Made by a program: the position numbers and the translations under genes
The notes under the pieces: model-generated
Database searches by the model: none
What the model was told of the DNA's origin: nothing
The model's input: the letters and a program-made list of their open reading frames with translations, nothing else
Source of the DNA: Stictocephala bisonia
Lineage: Eukaryota; Arthropoda; Insecta; Hemiptera; Membracidae
Length of the DNA: 64,000 bases
NCBI GenBank assembly: GCA_035578905.1
Contig: JAQJVL010000148.1
Span: forward strand, 124,001-188,000
Direction: 5' to 3'
In this document: piece by piece, positions 41,229 to 52,405 of the stretch
Layout: each line of letters opens with the position of its first letter
How positions within the stretch are numbered: the stretch's first letter is position 1

Positions 41229-41728
41229 NNNNNNNNNNNNNNNNNNNNNNNNNNNNNNNNNNNNNNNNNNNNNNNNNNNNNNNNNNNNNNNNNNNNNNNN
41301 NNNNNNNNNNNNNNNNNNNNNNNNNNNNNNNNNNNNNNNNNNNNNNNNNNNNNNNNNNNNNNNNNNNNNNNNNNNNNNNNNNNNNNNNNNNNNNNNNNNN
41401 NNNNNNNNNNNNNNNNNNNNNNNNNNNNNNNNNNNNNNNNNNNNNNNNNNNNNNNNNNNNNNNNNNNNNNNNNNNNNNNNNNNNNNNNNNNNNNNNNNNN
41501 NNNNNNNNNNNNNNNNNNNNNNNNNNNNNNNNNNNNNNNNNNNNNNNNNNNNNNNNNNNNNNNNNNNNNNNNNNNNNNNNNNNNNNNNNNNNNNNNNNNN
41601 NNNNNNNNNNNNNNNNNNNNNNNNNNNNNNNNNNNNNNNNNNNNNNNNNNNNNNNNNNNNNNNNNNNNNNNNNNNNNNNNNNNNNNNNNNNNNNNNNNNN
41701 NNNNNNNNNNNNNNNNNNNNNNNNNNNN
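41229..41728. other. Assembly gap (500 N)
   Basis: Exactly 500 N. The duplicated block on its right suggests that another repeat copy may be collapsed here. Confidence 0.99.
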
Positions 41729-44180
41729 ATTGACTAAAATAAAATAGAGGTTTTATAGACTCATTGAGAGTCAAGTATTAAAAGGGCAATTGCAACAATT
41801 CGGAATAAACGAGTTTGGTTGAACACATTCCGGTGTCAGCTGTTTTTGGTGAGTGCTTCGCAGGATGGTGTGTCCAAACAAATTATCTGACCCATTTAAT
41901 GAAAATTCTCTTTACATTTAGTTTATTTATTAACACACAATAGTCCATAAAGTAACCTTGCTAAGTGGAAATTGGCAGTCTGTTTTAATTTTATTAAGAA
42001 CGTTATTTACTTCAAAATACGTGTTTATAATTTTTTTTCTCATTAAATATGTTATTATATACCTATATTACGTAAATGTTTAAACTCATTTCACATACAT
42101 AACGTAAAATATCCTAAATTAACTTATTCGTCACAATATTTCGCTTTAAAATCAGATTCCTTGTCTTCGAGATTACCTGCCGACTGTTCCACCGGTGAAA
42201 GTATTCACAATGCTGATTAGTCATTACTAATTATATCTTGCATATGGACGCAGAACACGATTTGCTGCAAAAGTAGTTTTTTCACTTTTTGTTTATTTAT
42301 TATTTTTTTATTTATATTTATAAGAATTGGTAAATTTATCTCCTGGTTGTAGCAATGTGACGGCGTAAGCCCGTGATTTAGGATCACGCAAGTAATGCGG
42401 AAATTGCATCAATGCTGCTGAAGGAGTTGTAGTAAATTTATTTTCTGATAAAATAGGCATTTAATATATACAACAGGCATTGTCATATTATACAATATAT
42501 ATACTTCATTCGCCAGTCCATTTGGGCCTTTAAGTCCTGTGCGTGAACTTAATTCAACGAGTGAAATAACAAAAGTTGGCTCAGTAGGTGATTTCATTCT
42601 TTCATCAAGTTCTTCGTAGTTCTAAGACTTATTAATAAGTAAAATAAATTCCGATAGTTTAATACACATAAAATAATTTGTCCTCTGTAAATAAAGCAAT
42701 ACGCCTATGTGGATTAAATTGTTTTAGAAAATTAACGAATTTGGATTGAACGAACACATATTGAAGGTAATCGTGTAAAATGTAGAACCATTTAAAAAAA
42801 CTATGACTAAAATAAAATAGAGGTTTTATAGACTCATTGAGAGTCAAGTATTAAAAGGGCAATTGCAACAATTCGGAATAAACGAGTTCGGTTGAACACA
42901 TTCCGGTGTCAGCTGTTTTTGGTGAGTGCTTCGCAGGATGGTGTGTCCAAACAAATTATCTGACCCATTTAATGAAAATTCTCTTTACATTTAGTTTATT
43001 TATTAACACACAATAGTCCATAAAGTAACCTTGCTAAGTGGAAATTGGCATTCTGTTTTAATTTTATTAAGAACGTTATTTACTTCAAAATACGTGTTTA
43101 TAATTTTTTTTCTCATTAAATATGTTATTATATACCTATATTACGTAAATGTTTTAAACTCATTTCACATACATAACGTAAAATATCCTAAATTAACTTA
43201 TTCGTCACAATATTTCGCTTTAAAATCAGATTCCTTGTCTTCGAGATTACCTGCCGACTGTTCCACCGGTGAAAGTATTCACAATGCTGATTAGTCATTA
43301 CTAATTATATCTTGCATATGGACGCAGAACACGATTTGCTGCAAAAGTAGTTTTTTCACTTTTTGTTTATTTATTATTTTTTCGGAGAAATATACTTGTG
43401 GTAAATGTTTTTGGATTCATTGTTGGCGTAAAAATAAAAACACAGGCAAAAAACACAAAAAATTACAATGATGAAAATTTATATTTTCCAGTTTTATTTG
43501 TAAACGAATTTTTCATAGTAACAATTGTCACATCTTAAAATATATCAAATTATATACTTATTTTATAGCAAATCCAGAATTCATTTGATGGTAAAAACAG
43601 CAAAAGTATTAGTCATATTTCACTTGCCCAAACAGTCAATTTAAAAAAAAGAATAATAGTAATAAAAAACAAACAAGTGAGGGAAATGCCGAGGAATATA
43701 CGTAAACATTGTGTATATTTATTCTCCAAACATTAAGGAACTTCAATTTAAAAAATTGGTAAATTTATCTCCTGGTTGTAGCAATGTGACGGCGTAAACC
43801 CGTGATTTAGGATCACGCACGTAATGCGGAAATTGCATCAATACTGCTGAAGGAGTTGTAGTAAATTTATTTTCTGATAAAATAGGCATTTAATATATAC
43901 AACAGGCATTGTCATATTATACAATATATATACTTCATTCGCCAGTCCATTTGGGCCTTTAAGTCCTGTGCGTGAACTTAATTCAACGAGTGAAATAACA
44001 AAAGTTGGCTCAGTAGGTGATTTCATTCTTTCATCAAGTTCTTCGTAGTTCTAAGACTTATTAATAAGTAAAATAAATTCCGATAGTTTAATACACATAA
44101 AATAATTTGTCCTCTGTAAATAAAGCAATACGCCTATGTGGATTAAATTGTTTTAGAAAATTAACGAATTTGGATTGAAA
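41729..44180. repeat. Duplicated A-B block (A 41729/42803, B 42325/43756)
   Basis: Block A (about 41729-42300) recurs at 42803-43380 and block B (about 42325-42745) at 43756-44180 with only a few changes (A/G in GAGTTYGG, CGTAARCCC). The second copy carries about 375 bp of extra sequence (43381-43755) between A and B. The segment next to the gap also starts in mid-block, so the array may be longer. Confidence 0.9.
42340..42620 (-). other. Exon-like frames in block B (second copy 43770-44050)
   Basis: On the minus strand a CTTAG acceptor-like site at about 42622 is followed by NYEELDERMKSPTEPTFVIS and LVELSSRTGLKGPNGLANE, then GAA/GTATAT. A second open segment starting PILSENKFTTTPSAALMQFP continues RDPKSRAYAVTLLQPGD. 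The codon content looks protein-coding rather than random, and both copies keep it. The 60-base stretch between has GT-AG ends but does not join the two in one frame. I do not recognise the protein. Confidence 0.35.
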
Positions 44181-44649
44181 GCAAATTAAAATACATTTTA
44201 TGTAAAGGTATTTATGCAAATATCTCAAAACATAATGCACAAAATTTCACTTAAAACGGTAATTTTTGACTGTAAAATTTAACAAATTATCAAAACTAAA
44301 AACACAAGCTGAAAAATAAAACAAGTGAGGAGTACACTACTGTTTTCATACTAAATGAGTTCAAAGAGAATTTTATATTTAATATTTGGAAGTATATATT
44401 TAATATAAATATCTTTATAACCGTAATCATAGATACTAATTAATTTAAAATTGAGATTATTTAAAAAGACAAAAACTTTGAGGTACTTTATTTGGTGGCT
44501 CTGAGAGGGACACTCACCCTTAGTAGATTGAGAGACAAAGCAAAGAACTTGAAAGTTATTACACTGGACTGGGTCACGAGGACAAAACCTAACTCATTAA
44601 GGTCAAGAGATATGTCCACTAGTTAGATACAATAGTTTTATCCATCCGA
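44181..44649. other. AT-rich non-coding stretch
   Basis: Nothing recognised. Confidence 0.4.
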
Positions 44650-45060
44650 AGAGGCTCAATTAGAAGATTCCGACAAAACTTTGTGCGTATTGTAATGCTA
44701 ATATGAGTGTAGGATGAGTGGAATGACAAGTGTAGTCTTGTTACTAATTAAGTTTGACTTAAGGTCAGGATGAACAATTTATTAATAGTCCAATAGCCAG
44801 GTCAACTACGGGATCTACAGTTTTACAGGGAATCCGAACCACATAATATTGGTCTGATTTTTCGGCTGATTGATATGTTTGATACTCATTCTACCCCTCC
44901 CCCCACCTTGCAATATCCGGACATTGACTACCACACAACATTGACACTCCAGAATTCTCTAGTAGTGACTAAATTGATAGCAACCATTGAGCGGATGCCA
45001 TGTCGGCATTAAGAGGACCAAGCATATAACCTACAATCTCCACAACACTTTGTCCCCCAT
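44650..45060 (-). repeat. Dispersed GGATTCCACGTAAAG family, copy 4 (nearly full)
   Basis: On the minus strand it runs from GTTGTGGAGATTGTAGG through TGGTCCTCTTAATGCCGACA, CACTACTAGAGAATTCTGGA, GGTTCGGATTCCCTGTAAAA and GTAACAAGACTACACTTGTC to CATCCTACACTCATATTA. Confidence 0.8.
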
Positions 45061-45344
45061 GAAGCTTGATTTCAACAGTTGTGCTCAACTAACTGTAGTG
45101 TGCGTAAAACCTGGGAAAGCCACACATGCATTGAAATAATAGTAAAAAACTCCATTGTGTTAAACAACAAAATTAAAACAATAAAACAAAAACAAGGTAT
45201 AAAAACATTGTTGATTAATTTAACATTTAGTTTAACAAAATTTAAACATGAATATGAATAGCTTTGTAAAAATAACAAATTTAAACATTAAATAATGTTT
45301 TATAACAGGTCATCAGGTTAAATAATTATATCAAACTACGATAC

Positions 45345-45430
45345 TCCCTTAAGAGCTTCGTGCCAACTCCTTCACTCGCTGCGCTCGTGTCACAATGGTC
45401 TTCAGCTTTGGTCTGTGACTCATGACAATA
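45345..45430 (+). repeat. CpG-rich dispersed repeat, copy B
   Basis: CTTCGTGCCAACTCCTTCAC, then TCGCTGCGCTCGTG and CTTCAGCTTTGGTCTGTGA. It matches copy C at 45680-45775 and, inverted, copy A at 38090-38225. Confidence 0.5.
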
Positions 45431-45539
45431 TTAACTGCAGTGGAGCTCTTATGGATTGGTATATATGTATTTAGGATATGATCGTTCTTTATTAAGAATC
45501 TCAGTGTTTCCTGATAACCTAAAGTAGACTCGGCATGTT

Positions 45540-45630
45540 AATAAATATCGCAATAAAAGTATTCTACACTCATACGTCCCTCATATTCGCCCATATCTCT
45601 ACGATCGGCATCCTTTAAATGAATGACAAA
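45540..45630 (+). repeat. Dispersed family, copy 5 (3' end only)
   Basis: CACTCATACGTCCCTCATAT, then TCGCCCATATCTCTACGATC and GGCATCCTTTAAATGAATGA. This is the conserved 3' terminus of the family. Confidence 0.7.
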
Positions 45631-45679
45631 TCAACAATTTTGTTACTACTGCATTACATTTTATTTATATTATAGTAAA

Positions 45680-45775
45680 CTATTGGGCACCCCTGCACGC
45701 TTCGCGTGCCAACCCCGACGCTCACTGCACTCGATACACCTCCTCCTTCGGCCTCGGTATGAGACATTTAACTCC
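45680..45775 (+). repeat. CpG-rich dispersed repeat, copy C
   Basis: GCACGCTTCGCGTGCCAACC, then CGACGCTCACTGCACTCGAT and CCTTCGGCCTCGGTATGAG. The CACGC-TTC-GCGTG hairpin is the reverse complement of the core of the 54745-55372 minisatellite. Confidence 0.5.
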
Positions 45776-46178
45776 AAATAAATAGATTAACTGTATAATT
45801 TAAAATCACAATATTAAAAAGTATTTACGGTATCTGAGTCACACTAATTGCGTTGCTAGCTATTTATAGTACTGTGGTATGATATTAAAATGCATCAATA
45901 AAAGAGCAGCTTTGTTATGTGGGATCAATAGTACAATGTCAAATATACAAAATAAAAATATTTATTTATTTACAAAACAGCTGATATTAACTTAATAAAT
46001 TCTACCTAATGTTATCCCTATGGAACAATCTTTTAGGGGTGGTTTCTACTCCTCAAGATTACTTTATCAAGAAGAAAATATTTTAGTTGCCCTATTTAAG
46101 ACAGTGTTCAAAATTTCAGCTCTCTACCTACATTGGAAGTTGGAGAATTAGCGATGAGTGAGTCAGCTAGGGCTTTAC

Positions 46179-46180
<2 letters not shown>

Positions 46181-46254
<74 letters not shown>
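46181..46254. repeat. (TA)n microsatellite
   Basis: About 37 uninterrupted TA repeats. Confidence 0.97.
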
Positions 46255-46257
<3 letters not shown>

Positions 46258-46762
46258 GTATAATTATAACCCTAATAAATAAGTAGTTCTAATAAATTTT
46301 ACTTTTATTAGGTAAATATAAATGACTTTATATCTATTACTTATAATGAAATATAGGCACAACATAACTTACTTATATGCAATTGTTATTGCTTACTATT
46401 AATACTCAATAACAAACAAGTAATTGGCGATACAAATAATTCGTTTAATTGGACAGATAGTACACAACACCTCTTAGTGTTAACAAAGTGTGCCTGTGCA
46501 TTCAGTCGACAAGAGAGTTCCTAAGATAATATTGGATCCAGCTAGAAGTTTGATTAGGAATAGAGAGCACTTCAAGTGTAGAAGGGAAGTCAAAGTGCAT
46601 TAAACATTTACAGGCAAGAGGAGACGCCATTTGTGCAAGATGTGAGCGGCGGAAACTTTGCTGACACTGTCAATTGATTTTGGCTGTGAAACCTCTGATA
46701 CGTGTCCTTGAGAAATATTTTTTTTATTTACGTCACATATCTTTCAAAACTCGTGATATATA

Positions 46763-47148
46763 CGGTGGAAAAAATATGGAAACGCTTTCACGACAAAGTT
46801 ATTTTTTTCTATAGATAATTTGATAGTTTTAAAAAGAATTGTTTTCCATAAAGTATAATTTTTAATCAGAATAATTTACTGGGCCGCTACCCTGGAAAGG
46901 ATAAACCTTTTGAAGTCCGGTTTTCGGCAATTTTTTTATCTTGAATAGACCTTTCATTTGATACCAACTATGCTTACATTGAGGATTTCCATTCAACTCC
47001 TTGTGGGCACTCCTCTGAAAAGAAGAAACGTCGCTAATGGCATCAAAAATTATGTTCTTTGTAACAATAATGATGTATAACATTTCACTTTTACAAGCGA
47101 AGTCATACAAAAGTTGTGAAAGCGTTTCCATATTTTTTTTCCACCTTG
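46763..47148. mobile_element. TA-flanked MITE (Tc1/mariner-like), copy 1
   Basis: The ends are inverted: CGGTGGAAAAAATATGGAAA, then CGCTTTCACGACAAAG on the left, against GTTGTGAAAGCGTTTCCATA, then TTTTTTTTCCACCTTG on the right. TA lies on both sides (46761-46762, 47149-47150). No transposase is present. It is 386 bp long. The inside matches 61581-62034 (ATAAACCTTTTGAAGTCCGG; CTTTCATTTGATACCAA). Confidence 0.85.
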
Positions 47149-47150
47149 TA

Positions 47151-47989
47151 TTATTATACACCTTGATTCCTTGAAAACTATGGAGATATAGATTTTTGTT
47201 GTCTATCTACAAAACGTCTTCTTGAAAACTAATTTACAACAAAATATTTTAATAAACTGAAGTATTTTATAGTAGACTATTAAAATATCTAAAATTACTT
47301 TAACAAGGTAAATCAGGTGAACATAACATGTAAGCAATTATTTGCGCTTTTACTTAATAATTACTTTATTATTCTTTTTCACGGTATAATTTATCTTAAA
47401 ATTACAGAAGTTACAGCAAAGTATAGTCTTACAGCTTTGTACACTGAATTAATTTATTGATTCGTAATTTAAAATTTTTTTTATAATATAATATGTACCT
47501 TTTTAAATAATTAAATGTTAGACGTTTTAATGTATTTTGATTTGTTATGAATTGATATTCATATAACCCTCTATACACGTTACTTGTTTGCCATTTGTAG
47601 TAAAATGTGTTAGGCCTCTCAAAATTCTCTTCTATTGTACATTTAAAATGCAATTTACTCAAACCTCTCCGTCTGGCAATCAAATCACTTATACTGTTCG
47701 CTTTCACTAACCTAAGGGTTGTTTGCCCTTCAATTGGTTAACTTATCCCAAGAGGACAAACTTAAATGAGATTTCCAGCAACTTTATTTGACTTGAGCCC
47801 AAAATTGACAACCTTGCGAGTTTCTTATTCAATTTTCTCTATTACAATTGATTGTAAATTGACAATGGGATGTTTGAGGTTTACAAAAGTTTAGCCATAT
47901 TAAAGTAACGAAAAGCTTTTTTTTTTAAGAAGTTGAAAGTTTTATGATTGAAAACTTTGAATGACATTCGATACTATACACTTTAAGAC
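47151..47989. other. AT-rich stretch, no firm gene
   Basis: A minus-strand frame of 92 codons (47707-47429) has a plausible composition but no recognisable family, promoter or neighbours. I do not call it. Confidence 0.4.
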
Positions 47990-48390
47990 GTAGACACTAC
48001 TAGAAACGTCTGGGGTGTCCGTGTTGGATGGTAGTCAAGGTTCAGATGTTGTGTAGGAAAGAGAGCTGTGTCAGACTTGTAAGTTAACTGAAAATCAGAC
48101 CAACACTACGTGGTTCAGATTCCACGTAAAGCTGTAGGTCTCATAATTGCCCTGTTTATTGGGCTATTAATAAATAGTCCTTTCTGAGCCAAGTTGAACT
48201 CATCTAGTAACAATGCCTATATTAGTTCATCTACACTCATCACACTCTTTCACCCCTCATATTGTGAGGTTAAGTGTAAGAGAGGACCTAATGGTCCTAA
48301 CTTTGCCTCAGAAAATAAAACGTTTTTTTTTTTCATATTCACCCACATATTTACGATCAGCGTCTTAGAAATGAATAATGATAATAATGA
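47990..48390 (+). repeat. Dispersed GGATTCCACGTAAAG family, copy 6 (reference copy)
   Basis: Blocks in order: GACACTACTAGAAACGTCTG, GGGTGTCCGTGTTGGATGGT, AGTCAAGGTTCAGATGTTG, TGAAAATCAGACCAACACTA, CGTGGTTCAGATTCCACGTA, TTGGGCTATTAATAAATAGT, GTAACAATGCC, CATCTACACTCATCACACTC, CCCCTCATATTG and the 3' end CGATCAGCGTCTTAGAAATG. About 70 bp of unrelated sequence interrupts before the 3' block. The conserved 3' end followed by (AATGA)-type short repeats suggests a SINE or LINE-mobilised retroposon. Confidence 0.8.
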
Positions 48391-48529
48391 TCTGTTAGTC
48401 ACAAATTTATTAATAACGCCACTAATTAATAACACCTTAATTAATTAATTAACGGGCCATTAGTTTTTGAAAAGGTAACAGGGGGTTGTGAGCATGCAAC
48501 CGTATACTGTATTCCATAATAGCAAAGAG

Positions 48530-48765
48530 CCAGCATCCGAGCGGTCTAAGGCGTCAGGACATAGTGTCTTAGTTAGGGATGGCGTGGGTTCGAATCCAGG
48601 CCTTGACTGAATCTCTATCAGTAATGTTTAACTTGTACTGAACTGGTTTTTGTTCTCTCTGAATGAGTTCCCCACATTAATGAATGAGGAATGAGCAGAG
48701 TAGAGTTTAAAAGAACTCTCCTTATAAAAAAAGCAAGATCCTACCTCCTCTTAACCTAACAAGCT
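48530..48765 (+). repeat. tRNA-Leu/Ser-derived SINE
   Basis: The A-box-like CCGAGCGGTCTAAGGCG (48536-48553) and a perfect B-box GGGTTCGAATCC (48586-48597) have class II tRNA (Leu/Ser) spacing with a long variable region. A non-tRNA body (TGAACTGGTTTTTGTTCTCT, then GAATGAG) follows. The acceptor stem does not close, so it is a SINE head and not a tRNA gene. Confidence 0.75.
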
Positions 48766-48996
48766 TACATCCTCTATGGCCTATATTAACAAAATGTATT
48801 ATAGATGTGCACTAGTTATGAAGGAGCTCCTTAACATAAACAGGGACTATTTTGCAAAGTGGTAAGGTGCATGAGAGAGGAAGAAGAAGCAAGTCGAAGT
48901 GGGCTTCTTGAGAATCACAAGAACATTGCAAATACCATACAACCATCAATGGTATTTGCACGCTTCCACGGGATACCGTAGATTAATCATTTACTA

Positions 48997-49788
48997 TACG
49001 GTGTCCCAAAAGCAAAAAGCCAAACTCCGGGATATGGTTGTATAGGTAAAAAAAAGAAAATCTATAATAAGCTTTTTCCCAAAAAAAAACACTTTGTTTA
49101 CCAGGTATCCGCCATTTTGTTTTTTATTCCAAAAGAACTTTTATCGATCTTTATGAAACTCGCTATGCATGTTGAGATAGTAAAGAACTATTTTAGGAAA
49201 AAATAACTTGATCAAATCAAAATTTTCAGTATGGCAGTAATTTTAAATGTTTAACGCAAATTGCGGGAAAACGGCAAAAATACAAACAATTTTAAGTAGT
49301 TTTCTTACCAATCTGTCAAAAAAGATAGAATCGGACAAATAATAACCGAGACACATTGATATTTATGTTGAGAGTCAGCAAAAAAGTCTTTAAAAATTGG
49401 CCTTTTTTGCTGCCTTTCAACACAAGTATGTCTTGTTTTTTGTCCGATTTTAACTTTTTTGATAATAACGGTTTGGTAATATTTTTGCTGTTTTCACACA
49501 ATTTCCATTTAAGAATTTAAAATGGCTGCCATTTTGATATATTAAATTTGATCAAGTTGATTTTTCCCTACAATAGATCTTTATTATCTGAACATGTATA
49601 GTGAGTTTCACAAACATGGTTTAAGCCAACTCGTAGATGAAAATTCGTTTGTGAAAAAAAAAAAAAAAAAATAGTGGATATCTGGTAAACGAAGCGTTTT
49701 TGAAAAAAAAAATATTCAAGATTTTCTCTATATTTTGTCCTATACAGCTATTTCCCGAAGTTTAGCATTACTTTCAGGACACCCTGTA
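48997..49788. mobile_element. Foldback MITE, 0.8 kb, near-complete palindrome
   Basis: The ends are TACGGTGTCCCAAAAGCAA and the inverted TTTCAGGACACCCTGTA, flanked by TA. The inverted similarity continues through the whole length. CTCCGGGATATGGTTGTATA pairs with TACAGCTATTTCCCGAAG. ACTTGATCAAATCAAAATTT pairs with ATATTAAATTTGATCAAGTT. TATGGCAGTAATTTTAAAT pairs with AATTTAAAATGGCTGCCA. GATAGAATCGGACAAATAA pairs with TTGTCCGATTTTAAC. No coding capacity. Tc1/mariner-like by the TA target. Confidence 0.85.
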
Positions 49789-50109
49789 TAACATGATTTA
49801 CATATGATGTTTATATTTTGCAAGTTTGTTGTATATTTCAAAATAATATATATATAATATCCAAAGATGGTATACTCATTCGTCTCGAAATATAGAGAAG
49901 ATTTTAATTAAATTTAGAGTGAGGTTAGATTTTGTATCTTTGAGACCAAACAAGAAAGTATTTATCAAAATTAGACATTCCTAAAGGGAAGAAATAACCC
50001 ATCAACGTTTCCATCCTTAAGCGTAACATCGGCATTAATTTAGTAATTTATTTAAAACAGATGACACAAAAGCTTGGCCAATTTGGTTTTCATTATTATA
50101 CGTTTAAGG
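49789..50109. other. AT-rich spacer
   Basis: Nothing recognised. Confidence 0.4.
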
Positions 50110-50240
50110 TAATTTCTACTAACTAGAGAACTAAGAGAACGGCAGCAGGCTGGGCTTTTATATTGATATGATTGTTCATAGATGATCTCGGAAGCAAGCG
50201 TAGAGAACTACCTCGTAGCGAAGCAAGGGCTATAGGTTTT
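50110..50240 (+). repeat. Dispersed repeat with CTACCTCGTAGCGAAGCAA core, copy 1
   Basis: It shares CAGCAGGCTGGGCTTTTATA, then AAGCAAGCGTAGAGAACTAC and CTCGTAGCGAAGCAAG with 56560-56694. Confidence 0.7.
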
Positions 50241-51279
50241 TTATTTTATATAAATAGAAAGAATAGACTTAGACATTATTATAAGTTATTGAGTTTACCC
50301 ATCTGGCGGACGGGTAGGGAGCTCAATGGGTTACAAGAAAATGGGATCTTGTCATTTTTTTTTTAAAGAGGCCGATTTCCTTTTTAACCTTATTCTGCTC
50401 ATTTCCCATAGAATATTGATCAGTTCGGGTAACTCATTCAGAAAGAGGAAGGGGGAGAACCAGTTCAGTAAAAGATGAACATTTCTATAAAACCAAAGAG
50501 TCAAGGCAATTCTTGGTACGATGACAACTTGTAGTCTTCTACGTGACAACTTGTGACAGTAGTTTGTACCTGCTATTTAGATAAGACAATGTGGTGTTCG
50601 AAGCTCTACAAATAGGTTTCCTCAAGAGGAACAAACTACTGTGAGTGTTCAGTAGTGTTTGTTAACAGCTTCTCCCTTCTAGCTTTATCAATAAAATAGA
50701 TTAGACGCTGTTTCTGTTCTCCAGAGTTGTTAAACTCATTAGAAATTCCGTTAGACTCTTAGCTCCAGTGTTGGTGTTAAGTATTGTATCTTATGGTCCT
50801 GAGGGATTGTTCGCTAACCAATCTATTGTAATATTTACAGCAAACTAAGTAAAGTTTATTTTCTTATATTTAATGATATATTAATGATATAATGTATATA
50901 TTGTTTAATAACCCTTGGCATTAATACTAACTACACTGTAACGTTTAACAAGCTTTTTTTATTTCCAAAATATTCTTGAGTCATTTGTCAAGAATAGTAG
51001 TTTTCTTCAGTAACTAAAATAAGATTAGTATTTAGCCTTAGTTAGAGAGCAGAATGTATTAAAAGCCTGAGTAAGAAGTTAACTGTGGAGTTATAGAAAC
51101 GAATGTCGTCCGAGTAAACATAAGCTATGTAACACCTAAATGACCTCATACAAGTAATACCTTACGCATGCTCCCTCCCAAGACTTAAGTTTCAGACTCT
51201 TTTTGAATTCTTTACTCACAGTTATTGTTTGATATTTCCTTACTCAAAAATAAATTATCAAAATAAACAGTTATTTCTG

Positions 51280-51372
51280 TTATACACGCACAGTGGTATT
51301 GACCTACCCACCCACCAATACAAGTACAGTGGTGTTAACCCACCCGCCCACCTATACACGTACAGTGGTGGT
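51280..51372 (+). repeat. Short CCCACCCACC/ACGTACAGTGG repeat
   Basis: Two to three units of CACACCAATACAAGTACAGT-like sequence with GTGGTRTTRACCYACCC. It is the same motif as the minisatellite at 63725-64000. Confidence 0.7.
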
Positions 51373-51375
51373 ATA

Positions 51376-51502
51376 TTAATTGAAACTTGTATTTGAACGT
51401 GTTACTTACTAATAAGATAAGTTTAGAATTAGATTAGAAAATCGTGTAGAAATTAAATCAGTTTATACTATACAAAAAGTAAATAATTTATCTGTATAAT
51501 CT
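51376..51502 (+). repeat. 127-bp direct repeat, copy 1
   Basis: TAATTGAAACTTGTATTTGA, then TTACTAATAAGATAAGTTTA and GAAAATCGTGTAGAAATTAA; almost identical at 53607-53732. The two flank about 2.1 kb that holds the 24-bp minisatellite and the LINE fragment. Confidence 0.85.
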
Positions 51503-52164
51503 TGCAGCTTTATTTGTTATCATGAAATATTTAGTAGTTTTATTTAATCTATTATGAAGTATTTCTTACCCTAGAAATCCACATCTAAGATGTTAGGATA
51601 TCGATTTCGAATCCGAAGATCAGTCCCATAGGAAGACCAACCTATGAGTAACACATTCTACATACAACAATTGGATTATGTCAAAAGAAAAGGTGAAAAA
51701 TAAATAAAATAAAAACACTATTTACAGTCTGGAGTAAAACAGAGCTGTAGATATGTGTGTAGACGAAATAACGCAGTATATTGAACATTTTACAATCGTA
51801 ATTTTTTTAATAGTGATTTTTTATTTCATTTGTCTGGTTGCGAGCCGGGTATCGAGTTCCGGAGGTGAACTCCTATACCACCCGACGGGGAGATTGAATT
51901 CCGGTGGTCGTCAGTTCTTAGGGTGAGTTCCGAGGGTGAACAAATCCATCTACCCCCTATAGGACTGATAATGGGTCTACGGAACATAAATTGAAATCCT
52001 AAAAACTTGGATGCGGATTGCTAAAATAGGAACACTAAAAAATATATTTACAAACAATTAAGGCAACAAAATGAACGATCTTTGAACCTAATCATATTGA
52101 ATAGTGTAACAGATATTTTACCTCTTGTTATCATTGATTTATTAAGTCTTAACCACCCTTCATC
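51503..52164. other. Non-coding stretch
   Basis: A GC-richer block at 51838-51960 has repeated GAGTTCCGRRGGTGAAC segments (51856, 51928), a short degenerate tandem duplication. No gene. Confidence 0.4.
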
Positions 52165-52405
52165 AATATTAGTTATTGTCACTCACCGTACTTATTTGTC
52201 TGTCACTCACCGTACTTATTCGTCTGTCTCTCGCCATACTTATGCGTCTGTCGGTCACCGTACTTATTCGTCTGTCACTCTCCGTACTTATTCATCTGTC
52301 GCTCTCCGTACTTATTCGTCTGTCGCTCTCCGTACTTATTCGTCTGTCTCTCACCGTACTTATTCGTCTGTCTATCACCGTACTTATTCGTCTGTCGCTC
52401 AACGT
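52165..52405 (+). repeat. 24-bp minisatellite, about 10 units
   Basis: The unit is CACCGTACTTATTCGTCTGT plus CNCT. Being a multiple of 3, it keeps all frames open and encodes octapeptide repeats (HRTYSSVS-like in one frame, VLIRLSLT-like in another). Both are probably meaningless. It abuts the LINE fragment. Confidence 0.95.

Noticed and set aside
41226..41774. Open frames spanning the second gap, other than the 28-codon start at 41144
   Set aside because: Composed of N; only the flanking residues are real.
47429..47707. 92-codon minus-strand frame
   Set aside because: Reasonable composition but no family, no neighbours and AT-rich context; chance frame cannot be excluded.
48534..48610. Functional tRNA-Leu/Ser gene
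   Set aside because: Boxes fit, but acceptor stem and variable arm do not pair and a SINE body follows.
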